A DNA stretch of 64,000 nt. Source: Jonesia quinghaiensis DSM 15701. GTDB taxonomy: Bacteria; Actinomycetota; Actinomycetes; Actinomycetales; Cellulomonadaceae. Position numbers and translations under genes: made by a program. The notes beneath the pieces are model-generated. The model was not told the DNA's origin, ran no database searches, and saw only the letters and a list, made by a program, of their open reading frames with translations. This document shows positions 24,471 through 33,219 of this stretch, one piece after another. The DNA lies in contig NZ_AUHN01000005.1 of assembly GCF_000423205.1 (NCBI RefSeq), forward strand, positions 248,001 through 312,000, written 5' to 3'. Each line of letters begins with the position of its first letter. The first letter of the stretch is position 1.

Positions 24471-25232
24471 GTGAAGATCGAGAAGTTCCTCTACGGACTG
24501 TATGAAGAGCGTATAGCGCGCAGCTTGGCATCGCAGTCCATTCCACGCCACGTAGGCGTGATTCTCGATGGAAATCGCCGCTGGGCCAGGTCTTTTGGTG
24601 AACCCGCTGCAACGGGGCACCGAAAAGGTGCGGACAAAATCGCTGATTTCCTTACCTGGAGTGAGGATTTAGGGGTGGAAGTTGTCACCTTGTGGATGCT
24701 TTCCACCGACAATTTACACCGCCCTCAAGAGGAGTTACAGGCGCTTCTCGACATCATCGAAGATGCCGTTCGTGAACTAGCGGAGACAGGGCGTTGGCGG
24801 CTACGAGTGGTCGGTAAATTGGACCTGCTACCTGCAGAATTGGCAGCCTCGCTGCGCCGCCTTGAACAGCAAACCCATGGGGTGAGCGGGCTACATGTCA
24901 ATGTTGCAATCGGGTACGGAGGGCGTCACGAAATCGCCGATGCCGTCAAGAGTTTACTTGTCAGCTACGACGAGCAGGGTTGCAGCTTGGGCCAAGCTAT
25001 CGAGCAACTGTGTGTGGAAGATATTGCTGACCACTTGTACACCAAGGGCCAGCCAGACCCCGAGCTGGTTATTCGCACCTCAGGTGAACAGCGGTTGGGT
25101 GGGTTTTTGCTATGGCAGTCCGCGCACTCTGAGTTCTATTTTTGCGAGGCTTTTTGGCCGGACTTCCGCCGCGTCGATTATTTGCGTGCATTGCGCGCCT
25201 TCTCGACCCGTGAACGTCGACTAGGGAAGTAA
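24471..25232 (+). CDS. Short-chain cis-prenyl diphosphate synthase (UppS family, Rv1086-like)
   Basis: 253 residues from GTG 24471 (AAAGG upstream, long spacing); ATG 24444 is an alternative. Condenses isopentenyl diphosphate in cis. The catalytic Asp is in HVGVILDGNRRWARS; LSTDNLHR, VNVAIGYGGRHEI and PDPELVIRTSGEQRLGGFLL followed by WQSAHSEFYF are the standard motifs. Neighbours and the LYGLYE N-terminal motif match Rv1086, the Z-farnesyl diphosphate synthase, so a short product feeding decaprenyl phosphate synthesis is more likely than undecaprenyl; this is by analogy. Confidence 0.88.
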   Translation: MKIEKFLYGLYEERIARSLASQSIPRHVGVILDGNRRWARSFGEPAATGHRKGADKIADFLTWSEDLGVEVVTLWMLSTDNLHRPQEELQALLDIIEDAVRELAETGRWRLRVVGKLDLLPAELAASLRRLEQQTHGVSGLHVNVAIGYGGRHEIADAVKSLLVSYDEQGCSLGQAIEQLCVEDIADHLYTKGQPDPELVIRTSGEQRLGGFLLWQSAHSEFYFCEAFWPDFRRVDYLRALRAFSTRERRLGK

Positions 25233-25338
25233 CTCCGCATCGTCCTGACGCTTATCCTTTTCAATGTCACAAACATTTTTCACGGCAAAGTGGCAATCCT
25301 GGCACCAAAGTCCTAGACAGTGATGACACCATAGAGGT

Positions 25339-26493
25339 GTGCACACGGTAACCCCATACGACGCAATCCTTCTGTATTCGTTCGGCGGCCCCAACAAGCC
25401 GCAGGACGTCGTCCCGTTCTTGCGGAACGTCACCCAGGGAAAAGGCATTCCTGATGAACGCCTCGAACAAGTAGGCGAGCACTATTACGGGTTTGGCGGC
25501 AAGAGCCCTATCAACGAGCAAAACCTCGCGCTCAAAGCAGCGCTTGAGGCAGAACTCGCCCAACGCGGTCACACCATCCCCGTAGTGTGGGGCAACCGAA
25601 ACTGGGAGCCATACACCGAGGACGCCCTCAAAGAACTCCACGCACTAGGTGCGCAACGCGCAGCCATGCTCGTCACCTCGGCCTATGCCTCCTACTCGGG
25701 GTGCCGCCAGTACCGCGAAGACATGGCCCTCGTGCAGCAACGCCTAGGAGACATCACCCCTGAAGGCACCCTCGCCCAGGGCGCCGTGCAGTTCGACAAA
25801 GTACGGGTCTACTTCAACCACCCCGGATTCCTCGCAGCCAACACTGACGCCGTCGCCGAAGCCCTCGCGAAAATCGGGCCCGACACACACATCGTGTATG
25901 TCACGCACTCCATCCCCACCACCATGGAACAAGCATCAGGCGCAGTGCACCCAGCAACCTACAGCGAGCAACACCTTGCCGTAGCGCGAGAAATCAACAC
26001 CCGCCTCGCGCACAGCACACCACTCGCCCCACTCACCCAAGCACGCACCGCCGATGCCCCATGGAGTTTGGCGTTCTGCTCCCGCTCCGGCCCCCCACAC
26101 CAGCCTTGGCTCGAACCAGACATCAACGACCACCTCGAAGAGCTCTCCGCTCAAGGTGTGCAGCGCGTCGTGATCGCACCCATCGGGTTTATCTCCGACC
26201 ACATGGAAGTCATCTACGACCTCGACACGGAAGCCTTAGCAACCTGCGAACGCCTCGGAATGTCAGCAGTGCGGGCCGACACCGCAGGCACCCGCCCAGC
26301 ATTCGTAGCCGGCCTTGTTGACCTCATCGAAGAACGAGCAGCAATTGCCCGCGGCGAGCAGGTCACACCACTGTGCGGAACTAGCGTCGAGGCCTTCCAA
26401 TCACCTTGCCCAGTAGGCGGGTGCCAACGAATATTCGACACCCCATCAGACACCCCCACCGTCGGTGGCGAGGACGCACCACGCTGCGCGTAA
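25339..26493 (+). CDS. hemH: Coproporphyrin ferrochelatase
   Basis: 384 residues. Inserts ferrous iron into coproporphyrin III in the Gram-positive heme pathway. Signatures: LLYSFGGPNKPQDVVPFLRN at the start, the catalytic His190 in YVTHSIPTTM, SRSGPPHQPWLEPDINDHLE, and Glu290 in GFISDHMEVIYDLD. Cysteines at 247 and near the C-terminus (346, 357, 362; CPVGGC) fit the [2Fe-2S] cluster known from actinobacterial ferrochelatases. GTG start lies inside the palindrome GTGTGCACAC. Next gene, 71 bp on, is hemQ, which uses its product. Confidence 0.94.
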   Translation: MHTVTPYDAILLYSFGGPNKPQDVVPFLRNVTQGKGIPDERLEQVGEHYYGFGGKSPINEQNLALKAALEAELAQRGHTIPVVWGNRNWEPYTEDALKELHALGAQRAAMLVTSAYASYSGCRQYREDMALVQQRLGDITPEGTLAQGAVQFDKVRVYFNHPGFLAANTDAVAEALAKIGPDTHIVYVTHSIPTTMEQASGAVHPATYSEQHLAVAREINTRLAHSTPLAPLTQARTADAPWSLAFCSRSGPPHQPWLEPDINDHLEELSAQGVQRVVIAPIGFISDHMEVIYDLDTEALATCERLGMSAVRADTAGTRPAFVAGLVDLIEERAAIARGEQVTPLCGTSVEAFQSPCPVGGCQRIFDTPSDTPTVGGEDAPRCA

Positions 26494-26564
26494 CCCGCTG
26501 ACCACACCATCAGCCGACACCACACATCACGGCGGACACAAACCGCCCACTGACGAGGACACCT

Positions 26565-27290
26565 ATGACAGACACAAACATTGACGCCATCCACGCAACC
26601 ACCCGCTACACCATGTGGTCAGTATTCCAACTCGCCACAACGCTGCCAGATGACGAAACCACCCGCCGCACCATGGTGCGTGAAGCCCTCGAAGCCGTGG
26701 GCGGCGCCACCAGCGGTCTCGACTCAGAACTCACCATCCGTGGCTGGTACAACATCTCCGGACTACGAGCCGACGCAGACCTCATGGTGTGGTGGCACGG
26801 CGACTCCATCGAAGCAGTACAAGGCGCATACCAACGGTTACGCAAAAGCGAACTAGGGCGCTGCCTAGAGCCCGTATGGTCGAACGTTGGCCTGCACCGT
26901 GCCGCCGAATTCAACCGCGGACACATCCCAGCATTTATGGCAGACGAAACCCCAGAGAAGTACATCTGCGTTTACCCGTTTGTTCGCTCCTACGAGTGGT
27001 ACATCCTTGACCCCGCGAAGCGCTCGCAGATGCTGCGCGAACACGGTGAAGCAGCAGCCGACTACGCCGATGTTCGGGCGAACACCGTGTCATCGTTTGC
27101 GTTGGGTGACTACGAATGGTTGTTGGCGTTTGAGGCCCCAGCACTTGACCGCATCGTTGATTTGATGCGTGATTTGCGGGCCACTGAGGCGCGCCTTCAC
27201 GTCCGTGAAGAACTGCCATTCTTCACCGGTCCCCGGGTGGACTTGTACGACTGGGCTGATCAGCAGCCAACATCGTCGTTTGAGGACTGA
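26565..27290 (+). CDS. hemQ: Coproheme decarboxylase (hydrogen-peroxide-dependent heme synthase)
   Basis: 241 residues of the chlorite-dismutase fold. Decarboxylates coproheme III to heme b with peroxide. His160 in MLREHGEAA is the proximal heme ligand and Tyr137 in [12 protein letters not shown] is the reactive tyrosine; absence of the distal Arg pattern of true chlorite dismutases agrees. ATG with GACGAGGA upstream. Works directly after HemH; together with the siderophore importer at the left edge it shows an iron-to-heme theme, though the loci are far apart. Confidence 0.94.
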   Translation: MTDTNIDAIHATTRYTMWSVFQLATTLPDDETTRRTMVREALEAVGGATSGLDSELTIRGWYNISGLRADADLMVWWHGDSIEAVQGAYQRLRKSELGRCLEPVWSNVGLHRAAEFNRGHIPAFMADETPEKYICVYPFVRSYEWYILDPAKRSQMLREHGEAAADYADVRANTVSSFALGDYEWLLAFEAPALDRIVDLMRDLRATEARLHVREELPFFTGPRVDLYDWADQQPTSSFED

Positions 27291-27306
27291 TTGCACAACT
27301 GAGTTC

Positions 27307-27348
27307 GCAAAAGGGTGGCTGCTCCATGCGGGGCAGCCACCCTTTTGC
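27307..27348. terminator. Bidirectional terminator between hemQ and pdtaS
   Basis: Perfect 16-bp arms GCAAAAGGGTGGCTGC and complement, with A and T runs at the base so it can work in both directions. Confidence 0.85.
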
Positions 27349-27392
27349 GTCGTGGTTGATGCTTATTGTGCCTAGTTTGGTGTGTTCTGTGT

Positions 27393-28847
27393 TTAGCGCA
27401 GATCGAAGCTGACGTGCACGCAGGTCCCACCGGTTTCCCGTGCACCCCAGGTGATGTCGCCTTGCAGTTCGTTGCTCACCAGTGTGCGCACGATGGTGGT
27501 CCCAAGCCCGGAGGACGGCACACCGGTTTCGCCGAGACCTACACCGTTGTCGAGGACATCGATGGTAATGCGGTTTCCGGTGCGGTCAACGTTAATTTCT
27601 ACGGTTCCACCAGATGCCCCGGACAGTCCGTGTTCCACTGCGTTGGTGACGAGTTCTGTCAGGACCAGCGCCAGTGGTGTTGCGGTTTGTGCTGGGATAA
27701 GCCCAAAAGTGCCGTGCTTGATGGTGCGCACAGACACTCCAGCTGAGGCGACGTCTGCGGCGAGCCGCAGGGCGCGCCCGACCATGTCGTCGAACTCGAC
27801 TTCTTCGTCGAGTGTTTGGGATAGCGAATCGTGGACTAGCGCAATTGTTGAGACGCGGCGCATTGCTTCATCGAGGGCTTCTCGTGCTTCGGGGACGGTC
27901 ATGCGCCGTGATTGGAGGCGCAACAGTGCGGCAACTGTTTGCAGGTTGTTTTTGACTCGGTGGTGGATTTCTCGAATTGTGGCGTCTTTGGTGATGAGTT
28001 CGCGTTCGCGGCGGCGTAGTTCTGATACGTCGCGGCACAGCAATACGGCTCCGATTCGTTCGTGATGTTCCATCAGGGGAACAGCACGCACGGAAAGGCA
28101 CACTCCTTTTGATTCAATATCTGTGCGCCAGGGCGCGCGCCCCATCATGACGAGGGGCATGGATTCATCGACGGGTACTTTGTGTTCGATGAGGTCAGCG
28201 GTGACTTCAACGAGGGATTGGCCAACGAGTGGGCCAAGGACACCGAGCCGGTGGAAACAGGAGAGCGCGTTGGGGCTTGCGTAGAGAACTTCCCCTTCAG
28301 CGTTGAGGCGGATGAGTCCATCACCAACACGTGGGGCACCACGCCGTGACCCGGTCGCGGCGTTGGGGTTGGGGAATTCGCTGTCCGCGATCATCGTCAT
28401 GAGGTCATCGGCGCCCTCAACGTAGTTCATTTCCATTCGTGATGGGGTGCGCCCGGAGCCGAGGTTAGTTTGACGGGCTACGACGGCAATGGTGTGTCCG
28501 TTGCAGTTCACGGGGACGGCTTCTTCACGCACCGCGTAGGTGCCAAACCAGCGTGGTTCGCGTGAGCGTTGGATTTGTTCTTCGACAAGTGCGCGTTCGA
28601 GCTGGGGGCGCACAGAGTCGGGGGCCATGGTTCCGACGATGTCGTCGTAGTGGACGGTGGCGCCGGTGGATGGGCGACATTGGGCGAGGGCAACGAAGTT
28701 ACCGTCGTCTGTGGGGAGCCATAGGACCAAGTCGGCGAAGGCAAGGTCTGAGATGAGTTGCCAGTCTCCAACAAGGAGGTGGAGCCACTCCACTTGGTGG
28801 GGTTCGAGGTAGCCGTAGCGTTCGACGAGGTCGCTGAGAGTTGACAC
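27393..28847 (-). CDS. pdtaS: PdtaS-type sensor histidine kinase
   Basis: 484 residues, soluble. An N-terminal GAF-like domain (about 1-150), a PAS domain (about 175-285, GDGLIRLNAEGEVLYASPNA), a HisKA_2 phosphoacceptor (IREIHHRVKNNLQTVAALLR, about 300) and an HWE/HATPase domain (VLTELVTNAVEHGL, DNGVGL) are in the order of M. tuberculosis Rv3220c (501 residues). Partner PdtaR is an ANTAR antiterminator, encoded elsewhere. GTG 28847 follows TAGGCT by six bases, so the mRNA is probably leaderless. In mycobacteria whiB1 is its neighbour; here it is 7 kb away. Confidence 0.9.
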   Translation of the reverse strand: MSTLSDLVERYGYLEPHQVEWLHLLVGDWQLISDLAFADLVLWLPTDDGNFVALAQCRPSTGATVHYDDIVGTMAPDSVRPQLERALVEEQIQRSREPRWFGTYAVREEAVPVNCNGHTIAVVARQTNLGSGRTPSRMEMNYVEGADDLMTMIADSEFPNPNAATGSRRGAPRVGDGLIRLNAEGEVLYASPNALSCFHRLGVLGPLVGQSLVEVTADLIEHKVPVDESMPLVMMGRAPWRTDIESKGVCLSVRAVPLMEHHERIGAVLLCRDVSELRRRERELITKDATIREIHHRVKNNLQTVAALLRLQSRRMTVPEAREALDEAMRRVSTIALVHDSLSQTLDEEVEFDDMVGRALRLAADVASAGVSVRTIKHGTFGLIPAQTATPLALVLTELVTNAVEHGLSGASGGTVEINVDRTGNRITIDVLDNGVGLGETGVPSSGLGTTIVRTLVSNELQGDITWGARETGGTCVHVSFDLR

Positions 28848-28853
28848 AGGATA

Positions 28854-28859
28854 AGCCTA
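28854..28859 (-). promoter_or_regulatory. Leaderless -10 box of pdtaS
   Basis: TAGGCT on the minus strand, six bases before the GTG at 28847, with no Shine-Dalgarno between. Confidence 0.5.
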
Positions 28860-28913
28860 ATAGGTGCTGTTGCATCTAGGCTGGGTTGTGACATACCTGC
28901 GGAGGGAGTGGTG

Positions 28914-29435
28914 ATGGAATTTACAACAACGATTGCTATTGCGGCGAATGTATCGAGCGTGATGACGTTGCGTTCGAATGAGGACTTTTTGCGCCGGGCA
29001 GCGCGGGCGATGGACGCCGAACTCGTTGAGGTGTCGGTGCAGCGTTTAGATGGGGGTGCGGTAACAGTTGATCAACGCCGTACGATGCCTGCCGATGTTG
29101 TGCCACCTGCGTTGCGGGCTTTCTTGCCACAGAATGTGGAGTTGCGGGTTGTGGAGGCGTGGGCAGAGGCGGAGCCCGATGATGATCGCCGATTTGGGAC
29201 GTTTGCTTTGCAGGCCAAGGGTATTCCGGTCTCAGTGACGGGATCTATTGCGTTGAGTGATAGTGAACAGGGCTGTGAGTTGACCTGGAGTGGTGAGGTA
29301 ACTGCGGGAGTGCCGATGTTCGCGAATGTAGTGGAGGGCGCGGTGCGTGATGCCGTGGTGCGTTCCATGCAGGAGGAGGCTCGTCAGGTTGAGTTGTGGG
29401 ATGGTCCACTGCCGGAATCTGACATCTCAGAGTAG
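28914..29435 (+). CDS. DUF2505 domain protein
   Basis: 173 residues; ATG 28914 is used because GGAGGG lies seven bases upstream. The protein looks like a SRPBCC/START-fold cavity protein: MEFTTTIAIAANVSSVMTLR at the start, VSVTGSIAL and LTWSGEVTAGVPMFANVVEG near the end, closing with a long helix. This is the pattern of DUF2505, a lipid- or ligand-binding family of unknown role. Divergent from pdtaS by 66 bp. A CebR-type palindrome begins one base after its stop codon. Confidence 0.85.
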   Translation: MEFTTTIAIAANVSSVMTLRSNEDFLRRAARAMDAELVEVSVQRLDGGAVTVDQRRTMPADVVPPALRAFLPQNVELRVVEAWAEAEPDDDRRFGTFALQAKGIPVSVTGSIALSDSEQGCELTWSGEVTAGVPMFANVVEGAVRDAVVRSMQEEARQVELWDGPLPESDISE

Positions 29436-29449
29436 TGGGAACGTTCCCA
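29436..29449. promoter_or_regulatory. CebR/CelR-type operator, distal
   Basis: TGGGAACGTTCCCA, a perfect 14-bp palindrome differing from the CelR/CebR consensus TGGGAGCGCTCCCA at two symmetrical bases. Lies about 190 bp upstream of the promoter-proximal sites; could support looping. Confidence 0.6.
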
Positions 29450-29452
29450 CCG

Positions 29453-29494
29453 AGGTGGGGTGGATGGGAGTTTTTTCTTCCGTCCACCCCACCT
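29453..29494. terminator. Hairpin terminator after the DUF2505 gene
   Basis: Arms AGGTGGGGTGGA and complement around a T-rich loop (GTTTTTTC). Confidence 0.7.
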
Positions 29495-29619
29495 TTGCGT
29501 TGTGAGGCTTGAGTCACAACATGGTAACGGTTAGCGAGTCGACCGTTTGGTAGCAGTGCTTTGACCTGGGTATATATAAATTTCACAAGTATTCTACCGA
29601 GTGGTTTGTTGGAAAGTGG

Positions 29620-29649
29620 TTGACAGGTGGAAACGCTCCCAAGCATGAT
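29620..29649 (+). promoter_or_regulatory. Promoter of the cellobiose operon
   Basis: Perfect -35 TTGACA (29620-29625), then an 18-bp spacer and a -10-like CATGAT (29644-29649). One operator sits in the spacer and a second just after the predicted start site, a typical repressor layout. The leader to the cebE-like start is about 150 nt. Confidence 0.65.
29628..29641. promoter_or_regulatory. CebR/CelR-type operator, promoter spacer
   Basis: TGGAAACGCTCCCA, two mismatches to TGGGAGCGCTCCCA, between -35 and -10. Confidence 0.7.
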
Positions 29650-29661
29650 TCAGGGGAACGG

Positions 29662-29675
29662 TGGGAGCGCTACCA
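29662..29675. promoter_or_regulatory. CebR/CelR-type operator, downstream
   Basis: TGGGAGCGCTACCA, one mismatch to TGGGAGCGCTCCCA, at about +6 of the predicted transcript. Centre 34 bp from the spacer site. Confidence 0.75.
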
Positions 29676-29804
29676 GAACGACCTGGGGTTCCCATCATCC
29701 ACAGCACACCTGTGTACGAGGCGAACACACTGTTCACCTCGGCAGGAGAGCAACCACCAGCAAGGCACGGCTCAGCCGTGTTCGTTGACAAAGGAGTCCT
29801 CGAC

Positions 29805-31127
29805 ATGATTCGCACCACCCGCACACGCCGCTTTACGGCATCAGTCGCAGGTGTGTCCGTCCTCGCACTCGGCCTCGCCGCTTGCTCGGACGACTCGTCC
29901 ACAGATGGCGACAACACCGCTGACGGCCAAGTCACCTTGACCGTCTCCACCTTCAACAACTTCGGGTACACCGATGAACTCCTCAAGGAGTACATGGACG
30001 CCAACCCAAACGTGAAGATCGAGCACAACGTCGCAGCTAAGTCTGACGATGCCCGCTTGAACCTCACCACCAAAATGGCAGCAGGTGGCACCGGCCTGGC
30101 TGACATCGAAGCTATTGAAATTGACTGGATGCCTGAACTCGAAATCGTGAAGGACAGCTTCGCTGACCTAGACGGCGTCGAAGGTATCGATGGTCGCTGG
30201 TTGGACTGGAAAGAAGCCCAAGGTCGCACCACTGATGGCAAACTCATCGGTTACGGCACCGACATTGGTCCTCAAGCAATCTGCTACCGTGCGGACCTGT
30301 TTGAAGCAGCTGGATTGGACAGCTCCCGTGAGGCAGTAGCCGAAATGATCGGTGGCGAAGGCACAACCTGGGACTCCTACTTCGCCGCAGGTGAAGAGTT
30401 CGCTAAGAACTCTGAGGTTCCATGGTTCGACTCAGCAGGCGCTATCTGGCAGGGCATGATCGCACAGATCGCTGAACCATATGAGAACGCATCAGATGGC
30501 ACACCAAAGGACCTGGCAGCAAACACCGAAATCAAGACGGCATATGACGCTGTTCTTGCAGCGTCAGAAGACCTCTCAGCCGGCTTGGAGCAGTGGAGCG
30601 GTGACTGGGACGCAGCATTCCAGAACGATGGTTTCGCCACCATGCTGTGCCCAGCATGGATGACCGGTGCTATCGAAGAGCGTGCCGGTGGCGTTGAAGG
30701 TTGGGATGTTGCTGACGTCTTCCCAGGTGGAGGCGCTAACTGGGGTGGATCATTCCTCACCGTTCCAGCTGCAGGGGAGAATGTTGAAGAAGCAAAGAAG
30801 CTTGCGGCATGGTTGACCTCACCAGAGACCCAGGTCAAGGCATTCGGTAATTCTGGTGCTTTCCCAAGCCAGGTTGAGGTCTTGAGCTCACCTGAAATCT
30901 TGGCAGCAACCAACGAATTCATGAGCGGTGCACCTGTTGGTGAAATCTTCTCCAACCGTGCGCAGAGCATCGACCCCGCAACCTTGCCATACAAGGGAGC
31001 GAACTACTTCAAGATCAACTCCGCTGTGAGCGACGCTCTCAAGCGTGTTGACGTGGAAAAGACCGATGACGCAGCAGCTTCGTGGGACAAGGCCGTCAAC
31101 GCCTTCAACGAGCTGGGCATCATGTGA
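29805..31127 (+). CDS. cebE: Cellobiose-type ABC transporter substrate-binding lipoprotein
   Basis: 440 residues. ATG 29805 is chosen for AAAGGAG upstream and the signal peptide with lipobox LGLAAC. The mature part is a CUT1 sugar-binding protein (SBP_bac_1): VTLTVSTFNNFGYTDELLKE, RLNLTTKMAAGGTGLADIEA, GGSFLTVPAAGENVEEAKKL. First gene of an operon with two permeases, a GH1 beta-glucosidase and a LacI regulator, the same set and order as cebEFG-bglC/cebR of Streptomyces. The sugar (cellobiose or cello-oligosaccharides) is inferred from this context and the operator sequence. No ATPase is encoded nearby; a shared MsiK-type ATPase elsewhere is expected. Confidence 0.85.
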   Translation: MIRTTRTRRFTASVAGVSVLALGLAACSDDSSTDGDNTADGQVTLTVSTFNNFGYTDELLKEYMDANPNVKIEHNVAAKSDDARLNLTTKMAAGGTGLADIEAIEIDWMPELEIVKDSFADLDGVEGIDGRWLDWKEAQGRTTDGKLIGYGTDIGPQAICYRADLFEAAGLDSSREAVAEMIGGEGTTWDSYFAAGEEFAKNSEVPWFDSAGAIWQGMIAQIAEPYENASDGTPKDLAANTEIKTAYDAVLAASEDLSAGLEQWSGDWDAAFQNDGFATMLCPAWMTGAIEERAGGVEGWDVADVFPGGGANWGGSFLTVPAAGENVEEAKKLAAWLTSPETQVKAFGNSGAFPSQVEVLSSPEILAATNEFMSGAPVGEIFSNRAQSIDPATLPYKGANYFKINSAVSDALKRVDVEKTDDAAASWDKAVNAFNELGIM

Positions 31128-31197
31128 TTCCTGCGGACTCCTCGTCACGGCTGATGTGGCAATAACTGCACTTCAGCCGCGACAACCGCAAGAAACC

Positions 31198-31232
31198 GCG
31201 CCGGGAGCCCACAGCGCACGGGCTCCCGGCGC
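31198..31232 (+). terminator. Intercistronic hairpin between cebE- and cebF-like genes
   Basis: Perfect 13-bp arms GCGCCGGGAGCCC and complement, 9-base loop, in the 170-bp gap. No T-run follows, so it more likely stabilises the upstream mRNA or attenuates than fully terminates. Confidence 0.6.
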
Positions 31233-31297
31233 TCCACATGACAACACCTGACAATCCACTGATCAACACACTCACGTGAGGCTCGTAGAGGGACATC

Positions 31298-32311
31298 ATG
31301 GCCGTGCAGTCACCACCAAAAGCGCCGAAGAATGAGGGAAACCTCGTGGATCGCCGCCCAACACGTATAGCGTTCAGCCAAAAGCTGGGCCGCTGGGACG
31401 TCAAGGTATCGCCATACCTGTACATTTCCCCGTTCTTTATTTTGTTTGCAATCACCGGTCTATTCCCCCTGATTTACACGGGGTATATTTCCGTCCATCA
31501 ATGGCACACACTGGGTGGCCAAGGTGACTTCGTCGGCCTACAGAACTTCCAAGACGTGCTTGACCAGTCATCGTTCTGGAAAGCACTGCGCAATACCTTC
31601 TCGATCTTCCTCATCTCATCAGTGCCACAAATCATCGCCGCGATCACCATCGCCGCGATCCTCAATGCGAACCTCCGGGCGAAAACCTTCTGGCGAATGG
31701 GCGTACTCCTGCCCTACATCGTCGCCCCAATCGCCGTTGGTTTGATCTTCGGGCAAATCTTCGCTGACCAGTACGGTCTTGCAAACGGATTCCTCAACAT
31801 CTTCGGAATTGAACCGATCCGCTGGCATGCTGAGGTTCTTCCATCACACGTTGCGATCGCCACCATGGTGAACTTCCGATGGACTGGTTACAACACACTG
31901 ATCTTCCTTGCCGCAATGCAAGCTATACCTTCTGACCTTTACGAGGCGGCCATCATTGATGGCGCCGGTAGGTTCCGTCAGTTCTTCTCCATCACCATCC
32001 CGCAGCTCCGCGCAACCATCATCTTTGTTGTTATCACATCAACAATCGGTGGCCTCCAGATCTTCGACGAGGCCCGTGCTTTCGATGCGCAAGGCACCGG
32101 TGGTGCGGACAAACAATGGTTGACATTGACGATGTATATCCACGAACTCGGTTGGGGGAACCAACTGAACTTTGGCCGGGCCGCCGCTGTTGCCTGGTTG
32201 CTGTTCCTCATCATTGTTGCGATTGGAATCCTGAACTTCTTCATCACGTCTAAGATCGCGACCTCTGGCGGCTCAAAGCCCAAGAAATTCAAGAAGGTAG
32301 GTAAGCGATGA
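31298..32311 (+). CDS. cebF: Cellobiose-type ABC transporter permease (CebF-like)
   Basis: 337 residues with six predicted helices, MalF/UgpA class. The N-terminal 35 residues are basic and cytoplasmic; the coupling EAA loop is LYEAAIIDGAGRFRQFFSIT. RBS GAGGG before the ATG. Stop overlaps the next ATG (ATGA). Forms the membrane channel with the CebG-like partner. Substrate by context only. Confidence 0.88.
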   Translation: MAVQSPPKAPKNEGNLVDRRPTRIAFSQKLGRWDVKVSPYLYISPFFILFAITGLFPLIYTGYISVHQWHTLGGQGDFVGLQNFQDVLDQSSFWKALRNTFSIFLISSVPQIIAAITIAAILNANLRAKTFWRMGVLLPYIVAPIAVGLIFGQIFADQYGLANGFLNIFGIEPIRWHAEVLPSHVAIATMVNFRWTGYNTLIFLAAMQAIPSDLYEAAIIDGAGRFRQFFSITIPQLRATIIFVVITSTIGGLQIFDEARAFDAQGTGGADKQWLTLTMYIHELGWGNQLNFGRAAAVAWLLFLIIVAIGILNFFITSKIATSGGSKPKKFKKVGKR

Positions 32312-33219
32312 GCGCGTCACTTCCCATCATTGCGCAGACATCAGGTAAGTCAGCAGCCCAATGGGAGAAACGTCGTCGAACCCGTGCCGGAGGCGCAAAC
32401 CGTCGCCCCGGATGGGTGACTTACCTCCTCCTGGGAATCGTCATCCTCATCTCGATTTTCCCGCTCTACTACGTGCTCATCTTGGCGTCCTCGGACCAAG
32501 AGACGATTTCACGCTCTGTCATACCGAGCTGGATCCCCGAAGGCAACCTGTGGGACAACATCCAAAAGGTCTTTAACGGCGCCATCCCCGTGGTCAAAGG
32601 TTTCACAAACTCCCTGATCATCGCCGTGATCCAATCCATTACCGTGGTGCTGTTCTCCACACTGTCGGGCTACTCCTTTGCGAAACTGAACTTCCGTGGC
32701 CGCGGACCACTGCTGGTGTTTGTTATCGCCACCATGGCTATCCCCGTGCAACTGGGTGTTGTGCCACTGTTCATCGTCATGACAGAACTGGGCTGGTCCG
32801 GCAAAATCATTGCCGTCATCGTGCCCGGCATGGTCACCGCATTCGGTGTTTTCTGGATGACCCAGTACCTCGAATCGGCGCTACCCTACGAACTCATCGA
32901 AGCGGCCCGTGTCGACGGAGCCTCAATGATCCGCACATTCTGGCACGTCGCCGTACCCGCCGCCCGCCCCGCAGCAGCAATGCTGGCACTATTCACCTTC
33001 ATCGGATCCTGGGTGAACTACTTCTGGCCGTTCATCATTTTGAACCAACAGAACCCAACCCTGCCGATGGTCACAAAACTGCTGCAGTCGGGCTACCAAA
33101 ACGACTACTCACTGATCATGGCTGGTGTGGTTATCTCCACCGCACCACTGCTAGTCCTGTTCTTCCTCGCCGGGCGCCAACTGGTAGCCGGCATCATGCA
33201 AGGAGCTGTTAAGGGATGA
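32308..33219 (+). CDS. cebG: Cellobiose-type ABC transporter permease (CebG-like)
   Basis: 303 residues, MalG/LacG class with six helices. EAA loop ELIEAARVDGASMIRTFWHV. The N-terminus has a basic stretch before helix 1 (GWVTYLLLGIVILISIFPLY). Coupled by 4-bp overlaps to cebF upstream and to the GH1 gene downstream, so transport and hydrolysis are made together. Confidence 0.88.
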   Translation: MSASLPIIAQTSGKSAAQWEKRRRTRAGGANRRPGWVTYLLLGIVILISIFPLYYVLILASSDQETISRSVIPSWIPEGNLWDNIQKVFNGAIPVVKGFTNSLIIAVIQSITVVLFSTLSGYSFAKLNFRGRGPLLVFVIATMAIPVQLGVVPLFIVMTELGWSGKIIAVIVPGMVTAFGVFWMTQYLESALPYELIEAARVDGASMIRTFWHVAVPAARPAAAMLALFTFIGSWVNYFWPFIILNQQNPTLPMVTKLLQSGYQNDYSLIMAGVVISTAPLLVLFFLAGRQLVAGIMQGAVKG

